64,000 nt of DNA from contig NZ_NFZQ01000017.1 of NCBI RefSeq assembly GCF_002165135.1, positions 1-64,000 of the forward strand, written 5' to 3'. The notes beneath the pieces were generated by a model that saw nothing but the letters and a program-made list of their open reading frames with translations, made no database searches and was not told the DNA's origin. This DNA comes from Pseudomonas sp. SID14000. GTDB lineage: Bacteria > Pseudomonadota > Gammaproteobacteria > Pseudomonadales > Pseudomonadaceae. The translations under genes and the position numbers were made by a program. This document shows, piece by piece, positions 51,409-59,828 of the stretch; the first letter of the stretch is position 1, and every line of letters starts with the position of its first letter.

Positions 51409-52088
51409 TCAGCTTTTTTCAACAGTACCCGGAGTACTGGAGCGACTGGAGTGCTCGCCTGTTGCTCGGGGCACGGATCACTGCCGAATTGTCCCTGGTG
51501 GGGTTCGCCCTGGCAGTCGTGCTGGGGGCGTTGTTGGTCTGGGCGATGAGAAGTCCGAGTGTCATCCTGAAACGGCTGGCAGCGTTCTTTATTCAGAGCA
51601 TGCGCGCTGTGCCTCTTCTGGCGTTGCTGCTGGCCCTGTATTTCGCATTGCCCAGCCTGGGGTTGACGTTGTCCGGCTACTGGGCCGGGGCCATCGGTCT
51701 GGGGTTGCAGGGTGCCGCTTACGTTGCGGAAATCCTTCGTGGCGGCCTGGACTCGCTGCATCGCGGCCAGCGCGAAGCCGCTATCGCCATCGGACTGACG
51801 CCGCTCAGAGCGTTTACTACCGTCATCCTGCCGCAAGTGTTTCGCGTCATACTGCCACCACTGCTTAACGCCTACGTGTCGATCCTCAAGGACAGCTCAT
51901 TGTGCGCTCTGATCGCCACCGATGAGTTGATGCTGGCGGCGCGGGCCATCGCTTCGGAAACCTTCCTGCCAATGCATGTCTTCCTGCTGGTAGGACTCTT
52001 CTATTTTGTTATCGCCTTCCCTCTTTCAATGCTGTCGCGCGTGCTTGAAAAGCACTTTTCACGCGGGCGCAAAACCGTGCGAGGTTGA
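51405..52088 (+). CDS. Amino-acid ABC transporter permease, second (HisMQ family)
   Basis: 227 residues, with five helices and the loop LDSLHRGQREAAIAIGLTPLR. It forms a pair with the first permease. GGGAG lies about ten bases before the start. The amidase gene begins four bases after its stop. Confidence 0.92.
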   Translation: MISFFQQYPEYWSDWSARLLLGARITAELSLVGFALAVVLGALLVWAMRSPSVILKRLAAFFIQSMRAVPLLALLLALYFALPSLGLTLSGYWAGAIGLGLQGAAYVAEILRGGLDSLHRGQREAAIAIGLTPLRAFTTVILPQVFRVILPPLLNAYVSILKDSSLCALIATDELMLAARAIASETFLPMHVFLLVGLFYFVIAFPLSMLSRVLEKHFSRGRKTVRG

Positions 52089-52092
52089 ACAT

Positions 52093-53520
52093 ATGAGCAT
52101 CATGGATCGAGTTACTTCCCACAGCATTGCCCAGTTGCAGCAGGCACTGCAGGCGGGATCGCTGACTAGCGAAGCGCTGGTTCGTGCGCAACTGGCGCGC
52201 ATCGAGCACTTTGACGAGCAGCTCAATGCCTATGTCGAGACCTATCCCTCGCGTGCTTTGAGCGCAGCCATCGCCGCTGATCGCCAGCGTGCGTCCGGTA
52301 TACACCTGGGACCGCTGCATGGCATTCCTCTGGCTATCAAGGACTTGTTCGAGATCGATGGCCAGGCCATCACGGGCGGGTCAGTGGCACAGCAACCGCG
52401 TGTTTCGAGGGTGACCGCCACTGCAGTGCAACGCCTGGAGCGTGCTGGTGCAATCATTCTTGGCAAGACCCATACCGTCGAATTCGCCTTCGGCGGCTGG
52501 GGCACCAATGCGGTGATGGGCACGCCATGGAACCCATGGGACCGTAACGTGCATCACGCTCCGGGGGGCTCAAGCAGCGGTTCGGCAGTGGCCGTGGCCA
52601 GTGGATTGGCGAGCGCTGCGTTGGGCACCGATACCGGCGGTTCGGTACGGATTCCGGCGGGCATGTGCGGCCTGGTCGGGCTGAAAACCACGCGTGGGCT
52701 TATCAGTCGCCATGGCTTGATCGAACTGTGTCCTTCGCTGGATTCGGTAGGGCCTATCACTCATACCGTTGAAGATGCGGCGTGGATGCTGGATGCATTG
52801 CTGGGGCCAGACCCGCTGGATCCGGTTTCGGCCCAGGCGCCTGTATTCAGCGCCGCTGCCGGTCTCAATAAGCCGGTAGCCGGTTTGCGCATCTGGGTGT
52901 TGCCACAGGCCGAACGAGCGCATGTCGCGCCCGGGGTGCTGAAGGCTTACGATTTGGGGCTCGAGCAGCTGGCCGCGTTGGGCGTGCAACTGATAGAGCA
53001 ACCGCTACCCACCTCGTTGGAACAGTGCATGCGCATCGCTGGTGGACTGATGAGCGCCGAAGGTTATGCCAGCCTGGGTAGCTTGTTCGAGCGCGACGAT
53101 CTGCGTTTCGATCCCCATGTTCAACGTCGCATACTCAGTGGTCGCGACATCGACGCAGCGTCGTACATCCAGTTGCACAATCAGCGCCGCGCCGCTCGGC
53201 ATGCCATGCAGGAGGCCATGACCAACATAGACGCCTGCGTTTTCCCGACCAACGCTATTGGCAGTGTGCCGCTGGATCAGGTCGATGAATATGGCACACC
53301 GCTGGCCTTGCTGGGGCGGTTCGCCAACTTGCTGAACCTGTGTTCGGTGGCGGTGCCCATCGGGTTCGATGAGAAAGGCATGCCGGTCTCGATGCAGATT
53401 GTGGGGCGGGCATTCGCCGAACCGCTGATTCTGCGCATTGGCCATGCTTATCAACAGGTCAGTGACTGGCACACGCTACGGCCTGAGGGCTGGGCGTTGG
53501 CAGACAAAGCGGTTGCGTGA
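52093..53520 (+). CDS. Amidase-signature hydrolase
   Basis: 475 residues of the amidase signature (Ser-cisSer-Lys) family. The lysine lies in PLAIKDLFEI, the cis-serine region is PGGSSSGSAVAVASG and the nucleophile region TDTGGSVRIPAG. It hydrolyses an amide or carbamoyl bond; the co-transcribed amino-acid-type transporter suggests the substrate is imported as an amide or amino-acid derivative. Start at 52093 with GAGGTTGA upstream. It is not GatA: no gatB or gatC neighbours. Confidence 0.9.
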   Translation: MSIMDRVTSHSIAQLQQALQAGSLTSEALVRAQLARIEHFDEQLNAYVETYPSRALSAAIAADRQRASGIHLGPLHGIPLAIKDLFEIDGQAITGGSVAQQPRVSRVTATAVQRLERAGAIILGKTHTVEFAFGGWGTNAVMGTPWNPWDRNVHHAPGGSSSGSAVAVASGLASAALGTDTGGSVRIPAGMCGLVGLKTTRGLISRHGLIELCPSLDSVGPITHTVEDAAWMLDALLGPDPLDPVSAQAPVFSAAAGLNKPVAGLRIWVLPQAERAHVAPGVLKAYDLGLEQLAALGVQLIEQPLPTSLEQCMRIAGGLMSAEGYASLGSLFERDDLRFDPHVQRRILSGRDIDAASYIQLHNQRRAARHAMQEAMTNIDACVFPTNAIGSVPLDQVDEYGTPLALLGRFANLLNLCSVAVPIGFDEKGMPVSMQIVGRAFAEPLILRIGHAYQQVSDWHTLRPEGWALADKAVA

Positions 53521-53755
53521 TCCATGTGACGGTTTGACATATCCCTGGGTATCACCTTGGCAGCATTGCAAGTTGGGGGCGTTTCAATAACGCTTTTGCC
53601 TTGTGCTTAGTTTTATTTTGTCGTTTTCAGTAGTGTTTCTTGCTGCACGTCAAGTCAAGCCATTTTCTTGCTTGGTTAGTAGCTTGCGCAGGAAATACAT
53701 GACTGTAAGCTTCGCCGCCCTCATCAGCTGTATAGTGTACCAGGACTTGTATTGT

Positions 53756-54560
53756 ATGACTTTAACACGGACTGTTATTGCTCTTTCCTTGGCGACGATT
53801 ATAGGGCAAGGGTATGTTCAGGCTGCTATGGTCATGGTGTCGCTTTATTGATGCCGTCTGTGCTGAAAATGGAGGTGCCCTGCGTTGGCGTTGCCAGCAA
53901 TGAAGAGGCTCGAGTTGTACGTGAAAGTGGGTTCAAGGGAGAGCTTGTCCGCGTACGCACAGCGACGTTGGCCGAGGTGGAAGGGGCATTCCCGTACAAG
54001 ATGGAGGAGCTGGTCAGTAGCCTCGATTATGCTCGACAAATGGCCGCTATTGCTGAAAAACATGGGCAGCGACTGAAGGTCCACCTGGCCTTGAGCGCAG
54101 GTGGCATGAGCCGTAACGGCCTTGAAATGGGCACTGAGCAAGGTCGGCAAGAAGCCTTGGCAATCACGCGTTTGGCGCCTCTTTAGCTGGTCGGCATCAT
54201 GACGCATTTCGCAGTGCAGGATAAGGATGATGTTCGGCAAGGGCTCAGCGCTTTCAATGAGCAAACAGCGCTTTCAATGAGCAAACGGCTTGGCTGATAA
54301 AGGCTGCCGGCATTGACAGAAGCGATGGGCAGCGTGCTCCAGTGGTAGGGAAAGTATCCATGAATACAGTCATGGTGGACGTGACAGATATCCCTGCTGT
54401 GCGCGCTGGCGATCAAGTGGTGCTCTTTGGTAAACAAGGAGACAGCGAAATTACCCAGAGTGAACTTGAAGAACTCAGCGGCACTTTGCTGGTGGACCTT
54501 GCTACCGTTTGGGGGAGTAGCAATCCTCAAACCCTGGTGACGGATAAAGCTTCCGACTAA
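53756..54560 (+). pseudogene. Broad-specificity amino-acid racemase (Bsr/Alr-like), wrecked
   Basis: A signal peptide (TLTRTVIALSLATIIGQG from 53756) is joined by a deletion and frame change to YGHGVALLMPS, the residues after the PLP lysine, so the catalytic lysine segment is gone. VASNEEARVVRESGFKGELV and MSRNGLEMGT follow, then a stop at 54184. THFAVQDKDDVRQGL continues, then a 17-base tandem duplication of GCTTTCAATGAGCAAAC, another deletion of over 100 codons, and finally the C-terminus VVGKVSMNTVMVDVTDIP to 54560. Clearly non-functional. AT content is higher than in neighbours. The 236-base gap before it holds no gene. Confidence 0.85.
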
Positions 54561-54681
54561 CCAGTGAGGGGTTGGTCGCTACTGTGGTGGTAACGCTCAC
54601 GCAGTAGCGACTTTTGGCAGTGACGCGCTCGCAGGTCACTGCCGACCCGTAATCTTCATGGGTATGAGCGGGGAGCAGAAG

Positions 54682-55584
54682 CTACTGCACCGGATCACTC
54701 ACCGGCTTGGCAATGATGGCCTTGAGTTCGCTGGTCATCGGGAACTCCAGGTTCAAGCCTTTAGGCGGAATCGGCTGTTCGAACCAGCGCTGGTAGATCC
54801 CGTTGATTTCCCCTGAGCTGTACAGCTCGCCCAGTGACGCGTTCACCAGCGCGAGGAACTGCGGGTCATCCTTGCGCACCATGCAGCTGTAGATTTCCCG
54901 CGACTGCTCTTCCCCGACCACCACCCAGTTGTGCGGATCGCGAGCCTTGGCGCGTTCGCCGTAGAGCAGCGCATCGTCCATGTAGAACGCCGCCGCCCGG
55001 CCGGACTGCAACATCTGGAAGGCTTCACCATGGTCCTTGGCGCTGATCACGTACATGTCCATCTTGTTATCGACGTTGTAGCTTTTCAGATAGCGTTCGT
55101 TCGTGGTGCCAGCGGTGGTTACCACATTCTTGCCGCGCAGGTCGGTGAAACTCTTGATTCCGCTGTCTTTGGCCGTCAGTAATTGACCTTTGACATAGAT
55201 GAACCCATAGGAAAACGCCACCTGCTTCTGGCGCTCTGCGGTGACGCCGGTAGAGCCGCACTCCAGGTCGACGGTACCGTTCTGCACCAGCGGAATGCGG
55301 GTTTGAGATGTCACCAGGTTGTACTTCACCTTGAGCTGGGGCAGCGCCAGCTTCTGCCGCACCCGCTCGACGATCTTGCTCGCCAGGTCTACCGAGTAGC
55401 CCATGGGTTGGCCCGAATGATCGCCCACGTAGGAGAACGGCACTGAAGCATCGCGATAGCCCAGGGTAATGCTGTTGGCTCTGGCAATCTTGCTCAGGGT
55501 AGGCCCCAGCGCTGCTTCGTCAGCATGGGCCTGGGTGCCTAGCAACAGGCCAAGGGTGCAGCCGATCAACGTGATTTTTCGCAT
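54682..55584 (-). CDS. Amino-acid ABC transporter substrate-binding protein (glutamate/aspartate type)
   Basis: 300 residues with a signal peptide ending QAHA (about residue 21). SBP family 3: ITLGYRDASVPFSYVGD, GYSVDLASKIVERV and VDLECGSTGVTAERQ are close to GltI/AatJ. No permease or ATPase genes lie beside it, so it must use a transporter encoded elsewhere. It is followed upstream in the transcript by ridA and dadA-type genes on the same strand. Confidence 0.88.
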   Translation of the reverse strand: MRKITLIGCTLGLLLGTQAHADEAALGPTLSKIARANSITLGYRDASVPFSYVGDHSGQPMGYSVDLASKIVERVRQKLALPQLKVKYNLVTSQTRIPLVQNGTVDLECGSTGVTAERQKQVAFSYGFIYVKGQLLTAKDSGIKSFTDLRGKNVVTTAGTTNERYLKSYNVDNKMDMYVISAKDHGEAFQMLQSGRAAAFYMDDALLYGERAKARDPHNWVVVGEEQSREIYSCMVRKDDPQFLALVNASLGELYSSGEINGIYQRWFEQPIPPKGLNLEFPMTSELKAIIAKPVSDPVQ

Positions 55585-55611
55585 TGTTATTCTCCGTTGC
55601 AGGTGAGGGGG

Positions 55612-55962
55612 TTAGCGACGTGCCGCAATGACGGTTATTTCCACCAACACCTGCGGACGCGCCAGTTCGGCCTGCAAGGTAGTGCGACTTGGTGCCTGGC
55701 CGGGCGACAGCCAGGCAGACCACACGTCATTCATCGCTGCGAAATCTTTGCCGATGTCCTTCAGGTAAATGGTGGCGCTGAGCAAGTGATCCTTGTCGCT
55801 GCCCGCCTCGGCCAATAATGCGTCGATCTTTTCCAGTACTTGGCGAGTCTGGCCGCCGACATCGGTGGCGTCGTCCGGCACCTGGCCGGAGAGAAACACC
55901 AGGTCGCCGAAGGTCACGGCGCCGGACAAGCGTGGGTTGGGCTGGATACGGTTAATGGTCAT
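55612..55962 (-). CDS. RidA-family enamine/imine deaminase
   Basis: 116 residues, trimeric YjgF/YER057c/UK114 fold. It hydrolyses reactive 2-imino acids to keto acids. The family arginine is in PSRTTLQAELARPQVLVEI, with GDLVFLSGQVP near the start. It lies between the dehydrogenase and the binding protein, 27 bases from each, and would clear imino acids made by the DadA-like enzyme. Confidence 0.93.
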   Translation of the reverse strand: MTINRIQPNPRLSGAVTFGDLVFLSGQVPDDATDVGGQTRQVLEKIDALLAEAGSDKDHLLSATIYLKDIGKDFAAMNDVWSAWLSPGQAPSRTTLQAELARPQVLVEITVIAARR

Positions 55963-55989
55963 CGGGTGGTCCTTCTAAGGAGTAAGCGT

Positions 55990-57231
55990 TCAAGCCGCAC
56001 GGGGCGTAAAGCCCTGCAGGTCGATGGAGGGGCGGCGCTGGCCGATCAGTTCACTGAGCAATCGTGCACTGGCGCAGGCCAGGGTGAAGCCCAGCGCACC
56101 GTGGCCGAGGTTCAGCCACAGATTGCGATACGCCGTTGCGCCCAGCAGCGGCACGCCGCTAGGGGTCGCCGGCCGCATGCCGGCCCATTCGATGGCGTAG
56201 TCGTAGTCACCGGCATTGGCGAAGGTTTCGCGGGCCTGGCGTTTTAGCAGGGCCAGGCGCTTGGGGTCCAGCGACGGATCGAACCCGACAATGTCGACCA
56301 TCGCCGCCACCCGCAACTGTTCGCCGATCCGGGCGTAGACGATCTTGCGGTCGTAGTCGGTGATGCTCAGGTCCGGCGCCCGGTTCTGGGCGCCGATCGG
56401 CACTGTCAGGCTATAACCCTTGAGCGGATACAGCGGCAGGTCGATGCCCGGCAGTGCCAGCAACGCACTGCGATGGCCGGCTGCAACGACCAAGTGCTCC
56501 ACCGGCAGCACTTCGTCGTCCAGTTCAATCGCATTCACCATGCCACGCGCATGGCGAATTCCGGACACCGCCCGGCCCAGGCGGAATTTGCAGCGTCCCG
56601 ACGCCTGCAAGCGCGCCGCCAGTTGCTGGCAAAAGCCGTGGCAATCGCCGACTTCTTCATCCGGGGTATAGATGGCGCCGACAAAAGGTGCCTCTGCCAG
56701 TGCCGGGTCCAGACGGGTGCAGTCGGCGTGCGACAGCACCTGTTGTTGCTGGGGGTCGGCAAGGTTCTTGCGCGCATGTTCGAAGCTGCTGGCCTGACGG
56801 AAGGTGACCAGCTTGCCGTTGCGCCGCCAGTTGAAACCATCCAGGCCATCCTCTTCTCGCCAGGCTTGCAAGGTCGACTGGCTAAACAGCGCGAGGCGCA
56901 ACAGATGGCCTGCGTTGGCGCGGTTGACCGAGGAGCGGCAAGCACCGAGGAATGCTGCCATCCAGCGCCACTGTGCACGATCGAAGCGCGGGCGCAATCG
57001 CAGCGGCGAGTCACCGCGCAGCATCCAGCCAATGGCCTGCAATGGCACGCCGGCGTCGGCCAGGGGTGCCACGTAGCGATAGGACAGCTGGCCGCCGTTG
57101 GCGAAGCTGGTTTCACTGCCCAGCGAATCGCGAGCCTCGATCAGCGTCACGTCAAAGCCGTCGCGTACCAGTGCGTAAGCGGTTGACAGGCCAATGACGC
57201 CACCGCCGATGATGCATACATGCTGAGCCAT
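55990..57231 (-). CDS. D-amino-acid dehydrogenase (DadA-like FAD oxidoreductase)
   Basis: 413 residues. The FAD-binding GGGVIGLSTAYAL motif lies at the N-terminus (residues 9-21); SFANGGQLSYRYVAPLA is the DadA hallmark, and WAGMRPATPSGVPLLG with LNLGHGALGFTLA closes the FAD site. It oxidises D-amino acids to imino acids and passes electrons to quinone. It is divergent from the LysR gene and upstream of ridA, so the three minus-strand genes are probably one operon. Not necessarily the housekeeping dadA, which usually sits with alanine racemase dadX. Confidence 0.9.
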   Translation of the reverse strand: MAQHVCIIGGGVIGLSTAYALVRDGFDVTLIEARDSLGSETSFANGGQLSYRYVAPLADAGVPLQAIGWMLRGDSPLRLRPRFDRAQWRWMAAFLGACRSSVNRANAGHLLRLALFSQSTLQAWREEDGLDGFNWRRNGKLVTFRQASSFEHARKNLADPQQQQVLSHADCTRLDPALAEAPFVGAIYTPDEEVGDCHGFCQQLAARLQASGRCKFRLGRAVSGIRHARGMVNAIELDDEVLPVEHLVVAAGHRSALLALPGIDLPLYPLKGYSLTVPIGAQNRAPDLSITDYDRKIVYARIGEQLRVAAMVDIVGFDPSLDPKRLALLKRQARETFANAGDYDYAIEWAGMRPATPSGVPLLGATAYRNLWLNLGHGALGFTLACASARLLSELIGQRRPSIDLQGFTPRAA

Positions 57232-57338
57232 GTCAGTCCTTGGTCGTTGTAGAAACGAGCCTGAGGTTAGGGCCAGGTGACAGGTGGCGAAAAATGAATA
57301 AAGATCGCTGAGCCATAAACAAAGGTTATGGACTTACC

Positions 57339-58244
57339 ATGCGCCTTCGCCATATCGAGATTTTCCAGGCTATCCGCCAGACCGGCTCGGTCAGCGGTGC
57401 CGCACAGTTGCTGCACGTTTCTCAACCTGCCGTGACCAAGGTTCTGCAGCACGCCGAGCAGCAACTGGGCTTTCCGTTGTTCCTGCGGGTGCGCGGCAAG
57501 CTTCAGCCCACGCCCGAAGCGCTGGAACTGGAGCGTGAGGTCGACAAGGTCACGGAGAGCCTGCAAGGGGTGCGACGCCTGGCGCAAAGCCTGCGTCGCG
57601 CGCCGGGCCACAGCCTGCGGATCGGTGCGACCCCGGCACTGGCCCTGTCGCTGCTGCCGCCGGCCATTCATGAGTGGACCCAGCGTTATCCGGACATCGC
57701 CTGCGAGCTGTCCAGCGCCCACAGTCGCGAACTGGTGCAGAACCTGTTGATGCGGGAGATCGATGTCGCCCTGACCCTGCAACAGCCAGATCACCCTGCG
57801 CTCAAGGCTCAGGCGCTGGCCAGCGGGGTGTTGGTGGCATTGGCACCAGCAGGTTATTGGCCGCTGGAAGATGAAGGCAAGCCGCTGCCGTTGACGGCAC
57901 TGGCCGGTGCGTCCCTGATCGGGCTGTCCAGCGCCGACCCGCTGTCGGTGCGCCTCGACAGCTACCTCAAGGCGGTGGAGCCACCGCCACGGGTGAGCAT
58001 TGCGGTGCAGACCTATTCACTGGCCAGGGCGATGGTCGAATCCGGTGCTGGGCTGGCGGTCATCGACCCCTTCACAGCCCTTGGCGCGGCGCCTGGGGCG
58101 ACCGCGATTCGTCCGCTGGCCCCGGCATTGCCGATCACCTTGTATGCGGTGACCCGTACTGCCGAACCGTCACCGCATACACTGAGCGAGCTGCTGACGA
58201 TTTTCAGCAGCCGAGCACAGGGGCAACTGGATCGTTGGCGCTGA
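57339..58244 (+). CDS. LysR-family transcription regulator
   Basis: 301 residues. The N-terminal helix-turn-helix is IEIFQAIRQTGSVSGAAQLLHVSQPAVTKVL, and the C-terminal effector domain follows. It is divergent from the DadA-like gene with a 107-base intergenic region, so it probably controls that operon in response to an amino acid. T-N11-A operators are not obvious to me by eye. Confidence 0.9.
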   Translation: MRLRHIEIFQAIRQTGSVSGAAQLLHVSQPAVTKVLQHAEQQLGFPLFLRVRGKLQPTPEALELEREVDKVTESLQGVRRLAQSLRRAPGHSLRIGATPALALSLLPPAIHEWTQRYPDIACELSSAHSRELVQNLLMREIDVALTLQQPDHPALKAQALASGVLVALAPAGYWPLEDEGKPLPLTALAGASLIGLSSADPLSVRLDSYLKAVEPPPRVSIAVQTYSLARAMVESGAGLAVIDPFTALGAAPGATAIRPLAPALPITLYAVTRTAEPSPHTLSELLTIFSSRAQGQLDRWR

Positions 58245-58284
58245 TTGCAGATATGCCCGGAAAGCGCATCAATGTCAGCCCGGA

Positions 58285-58312
58285 CTCTCATGGAACTGCA
58301 CATAACTCATTG
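58285..58312 (-). repeat. Conserved REP-associated tail, copy 2
   Basis: The reverse complement begins CAATGAGTTATGTGCAG and matches 8440-8467 at 26 of 28 bases. It sits 15 bases from the BIME at 58328. Confidence 0.7.
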
Positions 58313-58327
58313 AATTAGCACCGACCG

Positions 58328-58414
58328 TGTGGGAGCGGCTTTAGCCGCGAACACCGGCGCAGCCGGTGCCATGCACCGCGTTGGATTCTTCGCGGCTAAA
58401 GCCGCTCCCACAGG
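58328..58414. repeat. REP pair (BIME)
   Basis: GTGGGAGCGGCTTTAGCCGC is mirrored by GCGGCTAAAGCCGCTCCCAC around a CACCGGCGCAGCCGGTG hairpin. Confidence 0.9.
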
Positions 58415-58550
58415 GTACGCGGGCCGCTTGCAAATTCAGTTCTCTACGCGACAGCGCAGCCCAAAGGGCTGGGCGATCTCCCACAAGGGAATATGACACG
58501 CTCTCGAACATTGTTCCCTGTGCGACAGCGCAGCCCAGATCGCAGGCGAA
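58415..58550. other. Spacer with direct and inverted repeats before tRNA-Leu
   Basis: GCGACAGCGCAGCCCA occurs twice as an exact direct repeat (58449-58464 and 58522-58537). Between them CACAAGGGAA and TTCCCTGTG form inverted arms. No gene is seen. Confidence 0.5.
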
Positions 58551-58578
58551 AAAAAACCGACCATAAGGTCGGTTTTTT
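58551..58578. terminator. Terminator downstream of tRNA-Leu
   Basis: AAAAAACCGACC-ATAA-GGTCGGTTTTTT, a 12-bp perfect stem. It lies just beyond the tRNA 3' end on the minus strand. Confidence 0.9.
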
Positions 58579-58586
58579 CAGGATCT

Positions 58587-58671
58587 TGGTGCCCCGAGGG
58601 AGACTCGAACTCCCACTCCTTTCGAAAACGGATTTTGAATCCGCCGCGTCTACCAATTCCGCCATCAGGGC
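58587..58671 (-). tRNA. tRNA-Leu, anticodon CAA
   Basis: 85 bases on the minus strand. The acceptor stem GCCCTGA pairs with TCGGGGC (one T-G pair), CCA is encoded at 58587-58589, the anticodon loop is TTCAAAA with anticodon CAA (reads UUG), and a long variable arm typical of leucine tRNAs is present. The T-loop reads GTTCGAGTC. Confidence 0.95.
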
Positions 58672-58778
58672 ATGTGGCGCGCAGTATAGAGAGCCGCCGC
58701 TGGTCGGTCAATCGGCTTTCATGGTCAATTTTCACACATTGGGCTAAACTTCCCGGCCCTGCCGAACCGAACATCATC

Positions 58779-59828
58779 ATGCGCGTCGCCGATTTTTCCT
58801 TCGAACTCCCTGATTCCCTGATCGCCCGCCACCCGTTGGCCGAGCGCCATGGCAGCCGTCTGCTGGTGCTCGATGGGCCAACCGGCGCGCTGGCGCACCG
58901 GCAATTCCCCGACCTGCTCGAGTACCTGCGCCCCGGCGACCTGATGGTGTTCAACAACACCCGGGTCATCCCGGCGCGGCTGTTCGGCCAGAAAGCCTCC
59001 GGCGGCAAGCTGGAAGTGCTGGTCGAGCGCGTGCTCGACAGCCATCGGGTGCTGGCCCATGTGCGCGCCAGCAAGGCGCCCAAGGTAGGCGCGGTCATCC
59101 TCATCGATGGCGGCGGCGAGGCCGAAATGGTCGCGCGCCATGACACGCTGTTCGAGCTGCGCTTCACCGAAGAGGTGCTGCCACTGCTCGACCGCGTCGG
59201 CCATATGCCGCTGCCGCCCTACATCGACCGCCCGGACGAGGGCGCCGACCGTGAGCGCTACCAGACCGTGTACGCCGAACGTGCCGGTGCGGTCGCCGCG
59301 CCCACCGCAGGTCTGCACTTCGACGAAGCGCTGCTGGAAAAGATCGCCGCCAAAGGCGTCGAACGGGCTTTCGTTACCTTGCACGTGGGGGCAGGCACCT
59401 TCCAGCCGGTGCGGGTCGACAAGATCGAAGACCACCACATGCATAAAGAGTGGCTCGAGGTGGGCCAGGATGTGGTCGATGCCGTCGAGGCCTGCCGCGC
59501 CCGTGGCGGCCGGGTGATCGCGGTCGGCACCACCAGCGTGCGTTCGCTGGAGAGCGCGGCGCGCGATGGCGTGCTCAAGGCCTTCAGCGGCGACACTGAC
59601 ATCTTCATTTATCCGGGGCGGCCGTTCCATGTGGTCGACGCGCTGGTCACCAATTTCCACCTGCCGGAGTCCACGCTGCTGATGCTGGTCTCGGCCTTCG
59701 CCGGCTACCCCGAGACCATGGCCGCCTACGCGGCGGCGGTCGAGCAGGGGTACCGCTTCTTCAGTTACGGTGATGCCATGTTCATCACCCGCAATCCGGC
59801 GCCACGCGGGCCCGAGGATCAAGCATGA
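58779..59828 (+). CDS. queA: S-adenosylmethionine:tRNA ribosyltransferase-isomerase
   Basis: 349 residues. It adds the epoxycyclopentandiol group of queuosine to preQ1 in tRNA. RVADFSFELPDSLIARHP begins the protein, with VFNNTRVIPARLFG and HVGAGTFQPVR as family motifs. The ATG at 58779 gives the normal length; no strong Shine-Dalgarno is visible. The tgt start overlaps its stop (ATGA). Confidence 0.97.
   Translation: MRVADFSFELPDSLIARHPLAERHGSRLLVLDGPTGALAHRQFPDLLEYLRPGDLMVFNNTRVIPARLFGQKASGGKLEVLVERVLDSHRVLAHVRASKAPKVGAVILIDGGGEAEMVARHDTLFELRFTEEVLPLLDRVGHMPLPPYIDRPDEGADRERYQTVYAERAGAVAAPTAGLHFDEALLEKIAAKGVERAFVTLHVGAGTFQPVRVDKIEDHHMHKEWLEVGQDVVDAVEACRARGGRVIAVGTTSVRSLESAARDGVLKAFSGDTDIFIYPGRPFHVVDALVTNFHLPESTLLMLVSAFAGYPETMAAYAAAVEQGYRFFSYGDAMFITRNPAPRGPEDQA

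Noticed and set aside
53603..53851. Independent 82-codon gene after the amidase
   Set aside because: Its end is the signal peptide of the broken racemase; upstream codons have no support.
58587..58671. Genomic island integrated at tRNA-Leu
   Set aside because: queA follows normally, and no integrase or attachment duplication of the tRNA end is present in the window.
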